Shown here: one piece after another, positions 46,556-56,164 of the stretch
Numbering within the stretch: the stretch's first letter is position 1
Layout of the letters: every line of letters starts with the position of its first letter
DNA from: Enhygromyxa salina
GTDB lineage: Bacteria > Myxococcota_A > Polyangia > Nannocystales > Nannocystaceae
DNA length: 64,000 bases
Assembly: GCF_002994635.1 (NCBI RefSeq)
Contig: NZ_PVNL01000044.1
Location: forward strand, 100,692-164,691
Direction of reading: 5' to 3'
Made by a program: the position numbers and the translations under genes
Notes under the pieces: generated by a model
Told to the model about the DNA's origin: nothing
What the model saw: the letters and a program-made list of their open reading frames with translations, nothing else
Databases searched by the model: none

Positions 46556-49477
46556 TCAGCGGCGGATCAGCGAGCGCAGGAACCCGTCGGGCGACGCGTA
46601 CAGGACCTCGACGCCGCACGGCGCCGCCTCCTCGCTGAGCAGCTTGCCGCCAAACAGGACCCGCAGCAGCCCGTCGCGGGCTTCGAGTCGATCGAGCCCG
46701 ACGCCCTCGGTGTTGGCGACGCCCCCATCCAGGACCAGCTCGACCGACCACGGCGCTCCGAGCTCCATGTTTGGATGGGTGACGGCGGCGTAGTCGAGGT
46801 GGTCCAGGTCGAACTGCCGCAGCCCGCCCGCGAGCCCGTGCGCCTGCAGCCGGACCCGCGCCAGGAACGGTGAGCGCGCGTACCCGAGCGACGGCGTCAT
46901 GGGGTCGGTCCACAGCTCGAGCAGATCGACGTGGGTGTGCGGGCCCCGGCAGCTGCGCTTCTCGATGCGATCCGCGAACAGCAACAGGTCGCGCGGAACC
47001 GGCTGCGTGAGCAGCTGCTCGGCGCCCGCCGGGACCCCAGGGTCGAGGCTGCGGACTTGCTTGATGATCATCCGCGGCGCCGAGCGGCTGCCGCTCGCCA
47101 GCGCTGGCCAGCCCGCGTCGAGCTCACGAAACTCGATGTCCAGGGTGACGCGCCCCCGCGCGCGCGGGCGCGGCAGGCTCTGGTTCTCGATCTCGATCCA
47201 GCGCGCGGCGATCGCCAGCGACTCGTCGAACAGTCCGGCCAGCGCCGCGTCGTCGAGCACATACGCGTCACTGGCCGAGACCTCGCTGGGCTTCCCGGCC
47301 CGCTGGACCCGCTCGATCTGCGGGTGCTGATCGGCCCCGCGCCAGACCACGCGATCGACCTCCGGCAGCTCGCCGACGTGCTCGGGCGGCGGGTTGGTCA
47401 CGCTCAGGGCGCCCCGCTGCACGTCGACCTCCATGCTCGCGCGGGGCCCCGGCGCAGCTTGCTGGGCGCCGCCGCGATCGGCCGAGAGATCCAGCGTGAA
47501 GGTCAGCACCCCGTTGCTCAGCTCGAGGTGATCCTCGAAGCGGGCGTGCACGAGCACGGCCATGTCGCCCGCGAGGTGATCGATCCCCGCCAGCTCGCGC
47601 TCTTCGAACGCCTCCCAGCTCCAGTACGAGGCCCAGGTCTTCTGCATCGCCCACGCGACTGTCTTCTTGCGGTCTGACTCGTCGGCCTGCGCGTCGGCCT
47701 GCAAGAACCCCGTGTTGCTGTCGTACAGCCCCGCGCCCGAGAACCCCTCTACGTCTTCGACGGTGCTCGATGAGCGAAACCGCAGGCCCTGGTTCGCCGC
47801 GAACGAGCCAAAGTGGGCGCGCAGAGCCGCCTCGAGCTCGGCGTGGACGTCGGCGCTGAGCGGCTGATCCCGGATCGCTCGCTTGATCCCGTCGCGGACC
47901 AACAAGTTGGCGATCGCGTCACGCTTGGCCTTGTTGGGCGGGTGCGCAGCTGCGAGCTGCTTGGCCCACGTCTGGTCGGCGTCGCTCGCAAACCGTTGAT
48001 CAAACGCTTCGCGGCCCTCGAGCAACAGATAGCGGACCCGAGGGTCGTTCGTGAAGCCGGGATCGCCCAGCACGTCGGCGATCAGCGGACGCAGCGGCGC
48101 GAGGTGTTCGGCGTAGGCGCGGGTCGTGATCGCCAGCGGCCGATCGGGCATCGTCGCGCCCGCGGCTCGCAGCACCACGAACCCCGCCGCCTTGCCCCCG
48201 ATGATCCCGCGCAGCTCGGGCACCCGCGACGCGACCTCGCGGTCGAGATCCAACGCATAGGGCAGGGTAGATGGATCGACGCGCGACAGCGTGGGCTGAC
48301 GTTGGCGCGCGAGCCCACGCCAGCGGGCGTAGTCGGCCTCGGTGATCGGCTCGAGCGTGAGCTCGCCGTCTGGCTGCGCGAGCAAGACCACGGGCGCGTG
48401 CACGCGAGACAGCTGATCGAGGTGGGCGTCCTCGAGCAGCCCACCGATGTACGCGTTGGGGATCCCACGGTTGCGGGCGAGCAGGTTGACGTGGGCGAGC
48501 GGGGTCTGGGGCACGGCCGTCAGCAGTCCGGCCGCGGCGGGCAGCTCGTCGGGCACCGAGCCCATCATCCAGATCACGCCCGCGTTGCCCTCGGTCAGGA
48601 CCTTGGCGGCCTGCTGCGGATCGCTGGGGAGCTTGCGCAGGCGCCCGGCGATCAGGCCTGGGTTGTAGACCTCGATCTCACCGGGGATCGCCAGCTCGGC
48701 GTAGCTGGTGAGCTGCTTGGCCAGCGGGTGGTCGCGCGACTGCAGCTGCGCGACCAACTGTTCTTGCGAGGGCGAGCGGGCGATGTAGCGCAGGTTGTCG
48801 GCGATCTCGGCTGGCAGCGAGCCGCGCAAGGTCGCGAAGAACAGCTCGAGCGCGGGGCGATCGACCGCGTCGCTGTACTCGAGCTCGAACCCCCACAGCT
48901 CATCGCGCGGGTGCTCCCCGGTGCGGGCCGGCGTGTGCACGATCGTGCCGATCCCCAGCACCCGACGCTCACGGCGGATCGAGATCTCATAGAAGTGGTC
49001 GGAGTACAGGCGCCCGTCGATCATCCGCATGCCCAGCGGCGGGGTGGTCTTGTCGGTCTGGACCCAGTCGACGATCTCCTCGACCGTTGCGAACGCGTGG
49101 CCCGACACCGGTCGCTCGCGCGAGCCCGGGACCGGCACACCGTTGAGCAGCCGAAACCAGTACCACTGGTCGTGGAACTCGTAGAAGCGCGCGTCGAGGT
49201 AGCGGATCTGCTGGGTCTTGGGCTCGCCGAAGTCGAGGATCACGAACTTGAGCGCCGCGGCCCCGGTCACGCCGATCGCAGCGTGGGCGTCGAAGTGGGC
49301 GCGGTCGTCGATGCGCGCGAACGTGTGGTCATCAAAGCCGTCGTCCTCGGGCCACTCGGGCGCGGTCGTGGGGCACCCGCTGATCGAGATGATCACGATG
49401 ACCATGAGGATCATGGCGAGCAGCCAAGCGGGCGCAGCAGACAGCGGCGGGCGGGCCATGGCGCGGGCGTCGAGCAT
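46556..49477 (-). CDS. Lipoprotein resembling PEP synthase/pyruvate phosphate dikinase
   Basis: A 973-aa protein with a hydrophobic segment (about 16-34) and lipobox I-S-G-C (Cys 35). About residues 270-375 include a PEP-utilising swivelling-domain motif (QTPLAHVNLLARNRGIPN, His 329). About 425-690 contain elements of the PPDK N-terminal ATP-grasp domain (GGKAAGFVVLRAAG, RFRSSSTVEDVEGFSGAGLYDS). The C-terminal 280 residues are unrelated, and the PEP-binding barrel is absent. Domain order (swivel before ATP-grasp) is the reverse of PEP synthase. How an ATP-using enzyme would work outside the cytoplasm is unclear, so it may have lost catalysis. Start could also be at 49459. Confidence 0.75.
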   Translation of the reverse strand: MLDARAMARPPLSAAPAWLLAMILMVIVIISISGCPTTAPEWPEDDGFDDHTFARIDDRAHFDAHAAIGVTGAAALKFVILDFGEPKTQQIRYLDARFYEFHDQWYWFRLLNGVPVPGSRERPVSGHAFATVEEIVDWVQTDKTTPPLGMRMIDGRLYSDHFYEISIRRERRVLGIGTIVHTPARTGEHPRDELWGFELEYSDAVDRPALELFFATLRGSLPAEIADNLRYIARSPSQEQLVAQLQSRDHPLAKQLTSYAELAIPGEIEVYNPGLIAGRLRKLPSDPQQAAKVLTEGNAGVIWMMGSVPDELPAAAGLLTAVPQTPLAHVNLLARNRGIPNAYIGGLLEDAHLDQLSRVHAPVVLLAQPDGELTLEPITEADYARWRGLARQRQPTLSRVDPSTLPYALDLDREVASRVPELRGIIGGKAAGFVVLRAAGATMPDRPLAITTRAYAEHLAPLRPLIADVLGDPGFTNDPRVRYLLLEGREAFDQRFASDADQTWAKQLAAAHPPNKAKRDAIANLLVRDGIKRAIRDQPLSADVHAELEAALRAHFGSFAANQGLRFRSSSTVEDVEGFSGAGLYDSNTGFLQADAQADESDRKKTVAWAMQKTWASYWSWEAFEERELAGIDHLAGDMAVLVHARFEDHLELSNGVLTFTLDLSADRGGAQQAAPGPRASMEVDVQRGALSVTNPPPEHVGELPEVDRVVWRGADQHPQIERVQRAGKPSEVSASDAYVLDDAALAGLFDESLAIAARWIEIENQSLPRPRARGRVTLDIEFRELDAGWPALASGSRSAPRMIIKQVRSLDPGVPAGAEQLLTQPVPRDLLLFADRIEKRSCRGPHTHVDLLELWTDPMTPSLGYARSPFLARVRLQAHGLAGGLRQFDLDHLDYAAVTHPNMELGAPWSVELVLDGGVANTEGVGLDRLEARDGLLRVLFGGKLLSEEAAPCGVEVLYASPDGFLRSLIRR

Positions 49478-49536
49478 GTAGACCAGGCCAGTGTACGCCT
49501 GACGTCGCCGCTTGGGTTCAGGTAGACTCCCCGCGA

Positions 49537-51525
49537 ATGCAACGGACGCGCGGTGCAGGGGCGTTGTGGCGAACCGCTTGGCTCTCGCTGGTCTCGCTGG
49601 TGTTGCTGGGCTGCCGGCCGGGGCCCGAGTCTGGTTGCGCCGATCCAGTCACCTGTGAGCGGGCCTGCTCGGCGCGGTCGCCCGACGCTTGTTTCATGGC
49701 CGGCCGCATGTACGCGGTTGGGATCGGCTGCGGTCGCCAGCCCGAGCGCGCGCTCTCGCTGTTCGAGCAAGCCTGCAACGCCGGGTACCCGAGCGGGTGC
49801 ACCTATCTCGGGGCCAGCTACGAGCTCGGCGTGGGCGTCGAGGCCGATCGCGATCGGGCCCAGCGTCACTACGAGACCGCGTGTAACTCTGGCGACGGGC
49901 GGGCCTGCGTGGGGCTCGGCGCGCTGATCCAGGCCGAGCATCCCGGTCTGGCCACCGAGCTGTTCGAGCGCGGGACCAAGCGACTGTCCGAGAGCTGCCG
50001 CGCCACGCCCGGTCCCGACTGCGGCGCGCTCGGGTTGGTGTACGTGCAGGGGATCGGCGTCGAGGCGAACTTCGAGCTGGGGCTGCAGCTGTACACGGTG
50101 GCGTGTGCTGCTGGCGACGTCGAGGCCTGCGGGACCGCGGCCGAGCTGCTGCGTGGCGTCGACCCGGACCGCAGCGACAATTTTTATGGCCAAGCCTGCA
50201 CCGGCGGCTACCTGTATGCGTGCGTGCAGCAGGGCGTCGATTTGCTGCTAGCGACGGGACCGGACGCCAACCCAGAGGCTGGGGTCGCGCGCTTGCGGAT
50301 GGCCTGCGACGCCGGCGAGCCCCGGGCCTGCGCGACGCTGGGCACCGCACACATCTCTGGGATCGGCGTGGCGGTCGACGAGCGTGAGGCGGTGCGTCTG
50401 TACGAGCAAGGCTGCAAGGCCGGCGACGGCTACGCGTGCGGCAGCCTCGGGCTGTTGTATTCGCTCGGGACCGGCGTCCCGCGTGATCTCGAGCGAGCGG
50501 GCGAGCTGTTCGCTAGCGCGTGCGAGGCTCGCGACGCGATCGCGTGCGGCAACCTCGGCTGGATGCACCTGCGTGGGATCGGCCGAGCGCAAGACAAGGA
50601 CGGCGGCGTCGCGCTGCTCGCGAGCGCCTGCGAGGCCGGCGATGGGCGCAGCTGCTATCGGTTTGGCCTGTACGCGGCCGAGCAGGGCGACGAGGCGGCC
50701 GCGCCCCGCTGGTGGCGACGCGGCTGCGAGCTCGGCAGCCCCGACGCGTGCACGGCGTTGTCGGTCTCGTTCATCGACGGAGAGCTCAGCGCGGGAGATC
50801 AGCGCGTGGCGATCGACCTGGCCCGCTACGGCTGCCAGGAGGGCAGCGCGGCCGGGTGCACGCTGGCTGGGCAGATCTTCGCGCTCGGCTGGAACATCGA
50901 CGAGGATCGCAGCACCGCGGAGGCCTACTTTCGCTATGCGTGCGACCTCGGTGACGTCGACGGGTGTGAAGTGCTGGCGACCTGGCTAGCCGACGGATCG
51001 GGCGACGGGGACGAGACCCGCCAGCTGTGGGCTCGCGGTCGCGAGCTGCGTGATCAGGCGTGCAAGGCCGGCGAGCACCAGGACTGCATCGTGCTCGGGG
51101 CCTACTACGTGCGCGGCCTCGGGGTCGAGAAGGACACGGTCCGCGCGCTCGAGCTGTATGGCCAGGCCTGCGACGGCGGCGTGATCGTGGCGTGCACCCA
51201 CCAGGCCCAGATCCTCATGACCGGGACCGGCGTCGAGCCCGATCACGCGGGCGCGGTCTCGCTGTTCGAGCGCGCGTGCGCGGCCAAAGACGAGCTCGCG
51301 TGCACCTGGCTGGGCCTGGCGTACCACCGCGGGCGCGGGGTCGAAGCCAACCCCGAGCAGGCCGTCGCTCGCTACGCGCGGGGCTGCGAGCAGGGCTACG
51401 CGTTCGGCTGCATCGGCATGGGCAAGCTCCACGAGCAGGGCGTTGGCGTGGGCAAGAGCAAGCGCGCGGCCAAGAAGTTCTTCGCCAAGGCGTGCGAACT
51501 CGGAGCCCAGAGCTACTGCCGCTGA
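49537..51525 (+). CDS. Sel1-repeat lipoprotein
   Basis: A 662-aa lipoprotein (signal peptide ending V-L-L-G-C). Nearly the whole mature part consists of about 16 Sel1-like repeats of roughly 36 residues, with the pattern A-x-x-L-Y-x-x-A-C-x-x-G-x-x-x-A-C-x-x-L-G-x-x-Y-x-x-G-x-G-V and Cys pairs typical of secreted Sel1 proteins (for example RAQRHYETACNSGDGRACVGLG and ALELYGQACDGGVIVAC). Alpha-solenoids of this type bind proteins or peptidoglycan enzymes. Its 3' end overlaps the convergent DUF2203 gene by 13 bases. Confidence 0.9.
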   Translation: MQRTRGAGALWRTAWLSLVSLVLLGCRPGPESGCADPVTCERACSARSPDACFMAGRMYAVGIGCGRQPERALSLFEQACNAGYPSGCTYLGASYELGVGVEADRDRAQRHYETACNSGDGRACVGLGALIQAEHPGLATELFERGTKRLSESCRATPGPDCGALGLVYVQGIGVEANFELGLQLYTVACAAGDVEACGTAAELLRGVDPDRSDNFYGQACTGGYLYACVQQGVDLLLATGPDANPEAGVARLRMACDAGEPRACATLGTAHISGIGVAVDEREAVRLYEQGCKAGDGYACGSLGLLYSLGTGVPRDLERAGELFASACEARDAIACGNLGWMHLRGIGRAQDKDGGVALLASACEAGDGRSCYRFGLYAAEQGDEAAAPRWWRRGCELGSPDACTALSVSFIDGELSAGDQRVAIDLARYGCQEGSAAGCTLAGQIFALGWNIDEDRSTAEAYFRYACDLGDVDGCEVLATWLADGSGDGDETRQLWARGRELRDQACKAGEHQDCIVLGAYYVRGLGVEKDTVRALELYGQACDGGVIVACTHQAQILMTGTGVEPDHAGAVSLFERACAAKDELACTWLGLAYHRGRGVEANPEQAVARYARGCEQGYAFGCIGMGKLHEQGVGVGKSKRAAKKFFAKACELGAQSYCR

Positions 51526-52109
51526 GGGTTGGCCACGCGCTGGCGCTCGGCGCCGTCGGACGCCTGCGCACGCTTGTCGCCAGGCTCGGGCTCGGCGTCG
51601 TCGGGCTCGGCGTCGTCGGGCTCGGGCTCGGTCTCGGTCTCACCCTCGAACTCGGCGGAGAACCGGTGCCCCGCGATCGGGCGGCGTCCGTCGAACCCGT
51701 CATCGACCCCGTGGAAGCTGCTGATCTCGGCCTCGCCCAGCTTGAAGCACAGCAGCACCTCGTGGGTGCCGTCGCGCCAGCTGCGAAAGTCGACCAGGCC
51801 GTCCATGACCCCTTTGACCTCGGCGCCGAGCGCCTCGATCTGCGCGACGCTCTCGCGCAGGGCCAGGTAGATCATGCGCGCCCGCTCGAGCGCGTCGCTG
51901 CCTTCGTCGGAGTTGGGCTCGTCTTCGTCGGGCGCGGCGAGCTGCTCTTCGCCGCGCAGCAGCGCCCAGTTGATCTCGTGTCCGTTGTCGCTCAGGCGCG
52001 AGATCGCCTTGCGCAGGTGACCGTGCAGCTGCAGCGCCTGACCCATCAAGCTTCGAACTCGCGGTAGCAGCGCCTGAGCCTGCTCGAGGGTGAAGTAGCG
52101 AGTTGCCAC
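51513..52109 (-). CDS. DUF2203 family protein
   Basis: A 198-aa soluble protein. The first 140 residues match DUF2203 (RYFTLEQAQALLPRVRSLM, a long helical hairpin, VKGVMDGLVDFRSWRDGTHEVLLCFKLGEAEISSFHGVDDGFDGRRPI). The last ~55 residues are an acidic Glu/Pro/Asp tail not typical of the family. Function unknown. Convergent with the Sel1 gene. Confidence 0.85.
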   Translation of the reverse strand: MATRYFTLEQAQALLPRVRSLMGQALQLHGHLRKAISRLSDNGHEINWALLRGEEQLAAPDEDEPNSDEGSDALERARMIYLALRESVAQIEALGAEVKGVMDGLVDFRSWRDGTHEVLLCFKLGEAEISSFHGVDDGFDGRRPIAGHRFSAEFEGETETEPEPDDAEPDDAEPEPGDKRAQASDGAERQRVANPQRQ

Positions 52110-52202
52110 TGGTCCTCACTAGACCGAGCCCCGGCGCGAGTCAACCGGTGCTTGGTCACGTGCAGATCAGGGCGAGATCACGTGCCTGCCGAGCTGAACC
52201 AC

Positions 52203-53729
52203 TCAGTAGCTCAGCACTTGGCCCTGCAGCCGGACGAGGTTGTTCACGCCGCCCAACCATACGACGGTGAGGAGGTTGCCGCTCGCCGACATGTGCACCT
52301 GAGTTGCTAGTTCGCTCGCCGGCCACGGTGCCTCGTCTCCGACGTCGGTGACCAGTGGCAGCTCGGGTCCGCTGAAGCGGCGGATGTGGACACGCTTGTC
52401 CACGCTGTCGGGCCACGCGAACGCGAAGGTGCCGTCCTCGAGCGCAGCGACGTCACCGTTCGGATACCCGATGCTTGGAATCGAATCCTGCAGCAGCCAC
52501 GGCGCGCCATCGGGCGCGAGCTCGGGATTGAGCTGCGCAGCCCAGATCTTGCGGTCGTTGCTCGCGCCCCCGGTCCAGATCAATCCCACGCGATCGTCCT
52601 CGGCGATCGCCAGCTTGAGGCCGGAGCGTTTCTCAGGGGGGAGGCTGACCTGCACAGGCGCGTCCTCGATCCATCCGAAGTCGCTGCTGCGTAGCTCGAT
52701 ATCGCAGCTGTTCGGATCCATCGCGTCGCACGCGACCCAGGCGACCACCGAGACGCCGTTGCGCAGGGCGATGACGGGCCACCCGGCCGGGCGCTGGGCA
52801 AAGTCGGGGTTGGCTAGACTTGCGACCGCGACAGGGATGTCGAGCGCGTAGTTGTAGCGCCGCAGGAACACCTGGCCATCTTGCAGCCACACAAAGGTGG
52901 CGATGTCGCCGTCGAGCACGCCGTTGGCAGTGTTCACGGCAGCAGGGCCGAAATAGATCGGCCAGGACGAGGCCGGGGTGTCTGGGCCGAGCCGAATCGA
53001 GAACGCGTCGCGGCTGCTGCTCATCGCGTCGAGCCCGGTGAGCACGGCGTAGAGGTTGTGGGTGTCGAGGTCCTCGCTCGCAATCAGAGCGCGCACGTCG
53101 GACAGCATGAACTCACCGCCCGTGGTCACGCCGCCGCCGAGTGGCACCGCGAATTCGTCGAACCACCGCACTCGGATCTCCGAGGTGGCGTACGACGAGT
53201 AGGTGACCGCGAACACGCCATCTTCGAACATTGCGACGTCGGGATAACCGACGTGGGCGCCCGGAAAGTCATCGAGCTGGGCGACGTAGGGCGAGTGCGC
53301 GCAGAACCGGCAGCTGCCGCCGCAGTCGACCTCGAGCTCGTCACCGTTCTCGACGTCATCGATGCAGCTCGGCGCCGCGCACTCGTCGGCGTCGCAGACC
53401 AAGCTCTGACAGTCGTCGCCGATCTCGCACGCGCTGCCCTGTTCGCACGCGCTGCAGCTGCCGCCGCAGTCGAGGTCGGTCTCGTTGCCGTCGAGCATGC
53501 CGTTGTCGCAGTGCCCGGGATCTGGGTCGCCGTCACCCGGATCGCCGTCACCCGGATCGCCGTCGCCTGGATCGCCGTCGCCTGACTCGCCGTCACCTGC
53601 GTTGTCGCTGGTCGCGGACTCGCTCCCGTGCTCGCCGGCGTCGATCAGCGGATTCGGACCGAGACAGCCTAGCAAGCCCATGAGCGCGCCGAGCCCACCC
53701 AGCGCAACCAGTCGCAACTTCATCGTCAT
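52203..53729 (-). CDS. Secreted lipoprotein with Cys-rich hinge and propeller-like domain (paralogue A)
   Basis: A 508-aa lipoprotein: signal peptide ending L-L-G-C, then LGPNPLIDAGE, a G-D-G-D-P linker, a disulfide-rich module (CDNGMLDGNETDLDCGGSC to CRFCAHS, about 72-145), and about 350 residues of beta-sheet repeats with VAMFEDGVFAVTYSS, DGDIATFVWLQDGQVFLRRY, VGLIWTGG and DGTFAFAWPDSVDKRVHIRRF, consistent with a beta-propeller. Function unknown. The next gene encodes a paralogue of the same length and layout, so the pair arose by tandem duplication. Confidence 0.8.
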   Translation of the reverse strand: MTMKLRLVALGGLGALMGLLGCLGPNPLIDAGEHGSESATSDNAGDGESGDGDPGDGDPGDGDPGDGDPDPGHCDNGMLDGNETDLDCGGSCSACEQGSACEIGDDCQSLVCDADECAAPSCIDDVENGDELEVDCGGSCRFCAHSPYVAQLDDFPGAHVGYPDVAMFEDGVFAVTYSSYATSEIRVRWFDEFAVPLGGGVTTGGEFMLSDVRALIASEDLDTHNLYAVLTGLDAMSSSRDAFSIRLGPDTPASSWPIYFGPAAVNTANGVLDGDIATFVWLQDGQVFLRRYNYALDIPVAVASLANPDFAQRPAGWPVIALRNGVSVVAWVACDAMDPNSCDIELRSSDFGWIEDAPVQVSLPPEKRSGLKLAIAEDDRVGLIWTGGASNDRKIWAAQLNPELAPDGAPWLLQDSIPSIGYPNGDVAALEDGTFAFAWPDSVDKRVHIRRFSGPELPLVTDVGDEAPWPASELATQVHMSASGNLLTVVWLGGVNNLVRLQGQVLSY

Positions 53730-53759
53730 AGTCTATCGGCTCCTGCACTCACGCTGAGC

Positions 53760-55292
53760 TCAAAAGCTCAGCACCTGGCCCTGGATCTGCGACGCCATGT
53801 CGACGATGCCCGACCAGACCACGACCAGCCGGTTGCCCATGGTCGAGATGCTGACGGTGTCGGGGGAGGTCACTCCGGGCCACGGCGCTTCGTCGCCGAG
53901 CTCCGGCAGCTTGGGCTCGTTGGGGCCAACGAAGCGACGCAGGTGGACCCGGTCTTGGACGGTGTCACCCCACGCGAACGCGAAGCTGCCGTCCGACAGC
54001 GCGGCCACGTCGGCGCGGGTGGCGATGACCAGCTTGTTCTGCAGCTCCCACTGTGGGCCGTTGGTGGCAAAGGCTTCGGTGAGCATGCGCGCGCGAACGC
54101 TCATGTTGGCGTTCAGGTCGAGCCGGTTCCAGACCACGGCCGCGCGGCCGTCATCGGCGAGCGCGACCTTTGGGAACAGAAAATATTCGCTGACGGTCGA
54201 GACCGCGATCGGCCCCGCGTCGATCCAACCAGCGTCGAAGCGACGGACCACGACGTCGCACTCGGCATCGTTCACGCCCAGACACCGAACCCACGCGACG
54301 ACCATCATGCCGGCGCTGTTGCGGGACACCGTTGGTTGCCGGCCGATGTAAATGCCGGGTTCGGTCTCCGCGGCGAACGGTGTGATGTCGATCCAGCTGC
54401 CGCCTGCGACCTCGTAGTCCCAGCGGCGCACGAGCACTTGGTTGTCCTGCAGCCAGGTGATCGTGAGGCGGCTGCCGTCGAGGCTGAGGTCGCCGACGCT
54501 GACATTCTTGTGGACTGGGTTGACCCGTGCCTTGGTCAGCACGGTGGTCGGATCGCGCTGGACCAAGAATAGATCGGTCGACCCGCTCATCCCGTCGAGC
54601 CCGGCCTCGAGCGCGTGGATGGGGTTGCCCCGGCCAGCCCCCGCGATCATGTAGATCGGGTCGCCAGCGGTGAACGCGATCTCCTCGTGGACCTCGAGGT
54701 CGGGGCCGTTCGCTGCGCCGAGCTCGTCAAACCACCGTGCCCGCGCCTTTGCGGGGCCGTTGTAGGTCAGCGCGAAGCTGGCGTCGGCGAACATCGCAAC
54801 GCGTGGATTGGTCGCCGCGCTGCCTTCGAAGTCGTCGAGCTCGGCGCGAAATGGGCTGTGTTCGCAGAACTTGCATGGGCCGCCACAGTCGAGCGCGAGC
54901 TCGTCACCGTTGTGGACGTCGTCGTCGCAAGTTGGGACCGCGCAGATCGAGTCATCGCAGACCTGCGACGCGCAGTCTTGGGGCTCGACGCACGCCAAGC
55001 CATTGTTGCAGGGTTCACACGGGCCGCCACAGTCGACGTCGGACTCGCCTGGATCGAGCGCGTCGTTGCTGCAGGTGTCGCCGTCGCCGGTCTCGCCATC
55101 GCCATCGCCATCGCCGTCGCCGTCGCCATCGCCGTCACCATCGCCATCACCAGTCTCGGCCGCGCTCTCGCTGTTGTCCTCACCCGCGTCGATCAGCGGG
55201 TTGGGCCCGAGGCAGCCCGCGCTCAGCAGCGTCAGGGCGAGGGCGAGCGGCGCGAACCTTCGCGACCCGCGGTCGTGGACCATCCATGTCAT
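53760..55292 (-). CDS. Secreted lipoprotein with Cys-rich hinge and propeller-like domain (paralogue B)
   Basis: A 510-aa paralogue of the preceding protein: lipobox L-S-A-G-C, identical LGPNPLIDAGE start of the mature protein, G-D linker, module CSNDALDPGESDVDCGGPC to CKFCEHS, and matching strands (VAMFADASFALTYNG, DGSFAFAWGDTVQDRVHLRRF, LGDEAPWPG). It ends QIQGQVLSF against RLQGQVLSY. The linkers differ. Only 30 bases separate the two genes, so they are probably cotranscribed. An ATG at 55283 is an alternative start. Confidence 0.8.
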   Translation of the reverse strand: MTWMVHDRGSRRFAPLALALTLLSAGCLGPNPLIDAGEDNSESAAETGDGDGDGDGDGDGDGDGDGETGDGDTCSNDALDPGESDVDCGGPCEPCNNGLACVEPQDCASQVCDDSICAVPTCDDDVHNGDELALDCGGPCKFCEHSPFRAELDDFEGSAATNPRVAMFADASFALTYNGPAKARARWFDELGAANGPDLEVHEEIAFTAGDPIYMIAGAGRGNPIHALEAGLDGMSGSTDLFLVQRDPTTVLTKARVNPVHKNVSVGDLSLDGSRLTITWLQDNQVLVRRWDYEVAGGSWIDITPFAAETEPGIYIGRQPTVSRNSAGMMVVAWVRCLGVNDAECDVVVRRFDAGWIDAGPIAVSTVSEYFLFPKVALADDGRAAVVWNRLDLNANMSVRARMLTEAFATNGPQWELQNKLVIATRADVAALSDGSFAFAWGDTVQDRVHLRRFVGPNEPKLPELGDEAPWPGVTSPDTVSISTMGNRLVVVWSGIVDMASQIQGQVLSF

Positions 55293-55358
55293 TTGCGAAA
55301 GCCTAACACCCACTGCCGCACACCCGCGCCAGTTTGGCCATCGCGCATCACGCGGACG

Positions 55359-56132
55359 TCAGGTCGGCGGGGGTCGGCGATCGGCCAGCACCGGGAACTT
55401 AATCCGCGCTTCGCGAACGCGCTCGCTGTCGATGTCGGCGATCAGCATCGTCTCGTCACGGCTGGCCGCGACCACGACCTCGCCCCACGGATCGATGATC
55501 ATGCTGTCACCGCTGTAGACCACGCCGCCACCTTCGCCGACACGGTTGAGGCCGACCACCCAGGCCTGGTTCTCGATCGCGCGGGCGCGCAGCAGGGTCT
55601 TCCAGTGCTCGCGCCGCCGCTCGGGCCAATTGGCCACGATCAGGTACAGGTCCGTGCGTTCAGCGAGCGCCCAAAAATCATCGGCGAAGCGCAGGTCATA
55701 ACAAACGAAGGCGCTCAGGCGCACACCCTCGATCGTGCGCGTGAGTGTCTCGTGCCCCGCTTGATAGTGCTCATGCTCGTTTGCGAACGTGAACGGGTGG
55801 CGCTTGCGGTAGCGGTACAGCTCGCCCGCCGGCCCCGCCAGCACCAGCGTGTTGGCCGGGCGCTCGGCCCCCGCATGAGGTTGCTCCGGGACCGACCCAC
55901 ACACCCACACGCCCAGACTCGCGGCCTGCTCGCGCAAGAAGCTCACGCTCGGTCCGTTGGGCGGCTCGGCGATCTGCGAGGTGTTCATCGAGAACCCACA
56001 CGCGTACATCTCGGGCAGCACGATCATCCGCGCGCCCGCGGCCGCCGCCTCGCGCAGCTTGGGGATGAGGCGCTCGAAGTTGGCGGCGGGCTGCTCCCAG
56101 ATGATCTGTGTCTGCAAGGCGGCGATGCGCAT
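55359..56132 (-). CDS. Omega-amidase, nitrilase superfamily
   Basis: A 257-aa cytoplasmic carbon-nitrogen hydrolase. The Glu-Lys-Cys triad is visible: Glu 41 (VLPEMYACGF), Lys 110 (YRKRHPF) and Cys 144 (FVCYDLRF). FSMNTSQIAE and WPERRREHWKTLLRARAIENQ are typical of the YafV/Nit2 branch, which hydrolyses alpha-ketoglutaramate and alpha-ketosuccinamate. The gene is followed 32 bases upstream on the same strand by a glutamine/kynurenine-type transaminase, the enzyme that makes that substrate, which supports the assignment. Confidence 0.88.
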   Translation of the reverse strand: MRIAALQTQIIWEQPAANFERLIPKLREAAAAGARMIVLPEMYACGFSMNTSQIAEPPNGPSVSFLREQAASLGVWVCGSVPEQPHAGAERPANTLVLAGPAGELYRYRKRHPFTFANEHEHYQAGHETLTRTIEGVRLSAFVCYDLRFADDFWALAERTDLYLIVANWPERRREHWKTLLRARAIENQAWVVGLNRVGEGGGVVYSGDSMIIDPWGEVVVAASRDETMLIADIDSERVREARIKFPVLADRRPPPT

Positions 56133-56164
56133 GGCGGTAGCTCTCTATATCCCAGTCTTCGGGG

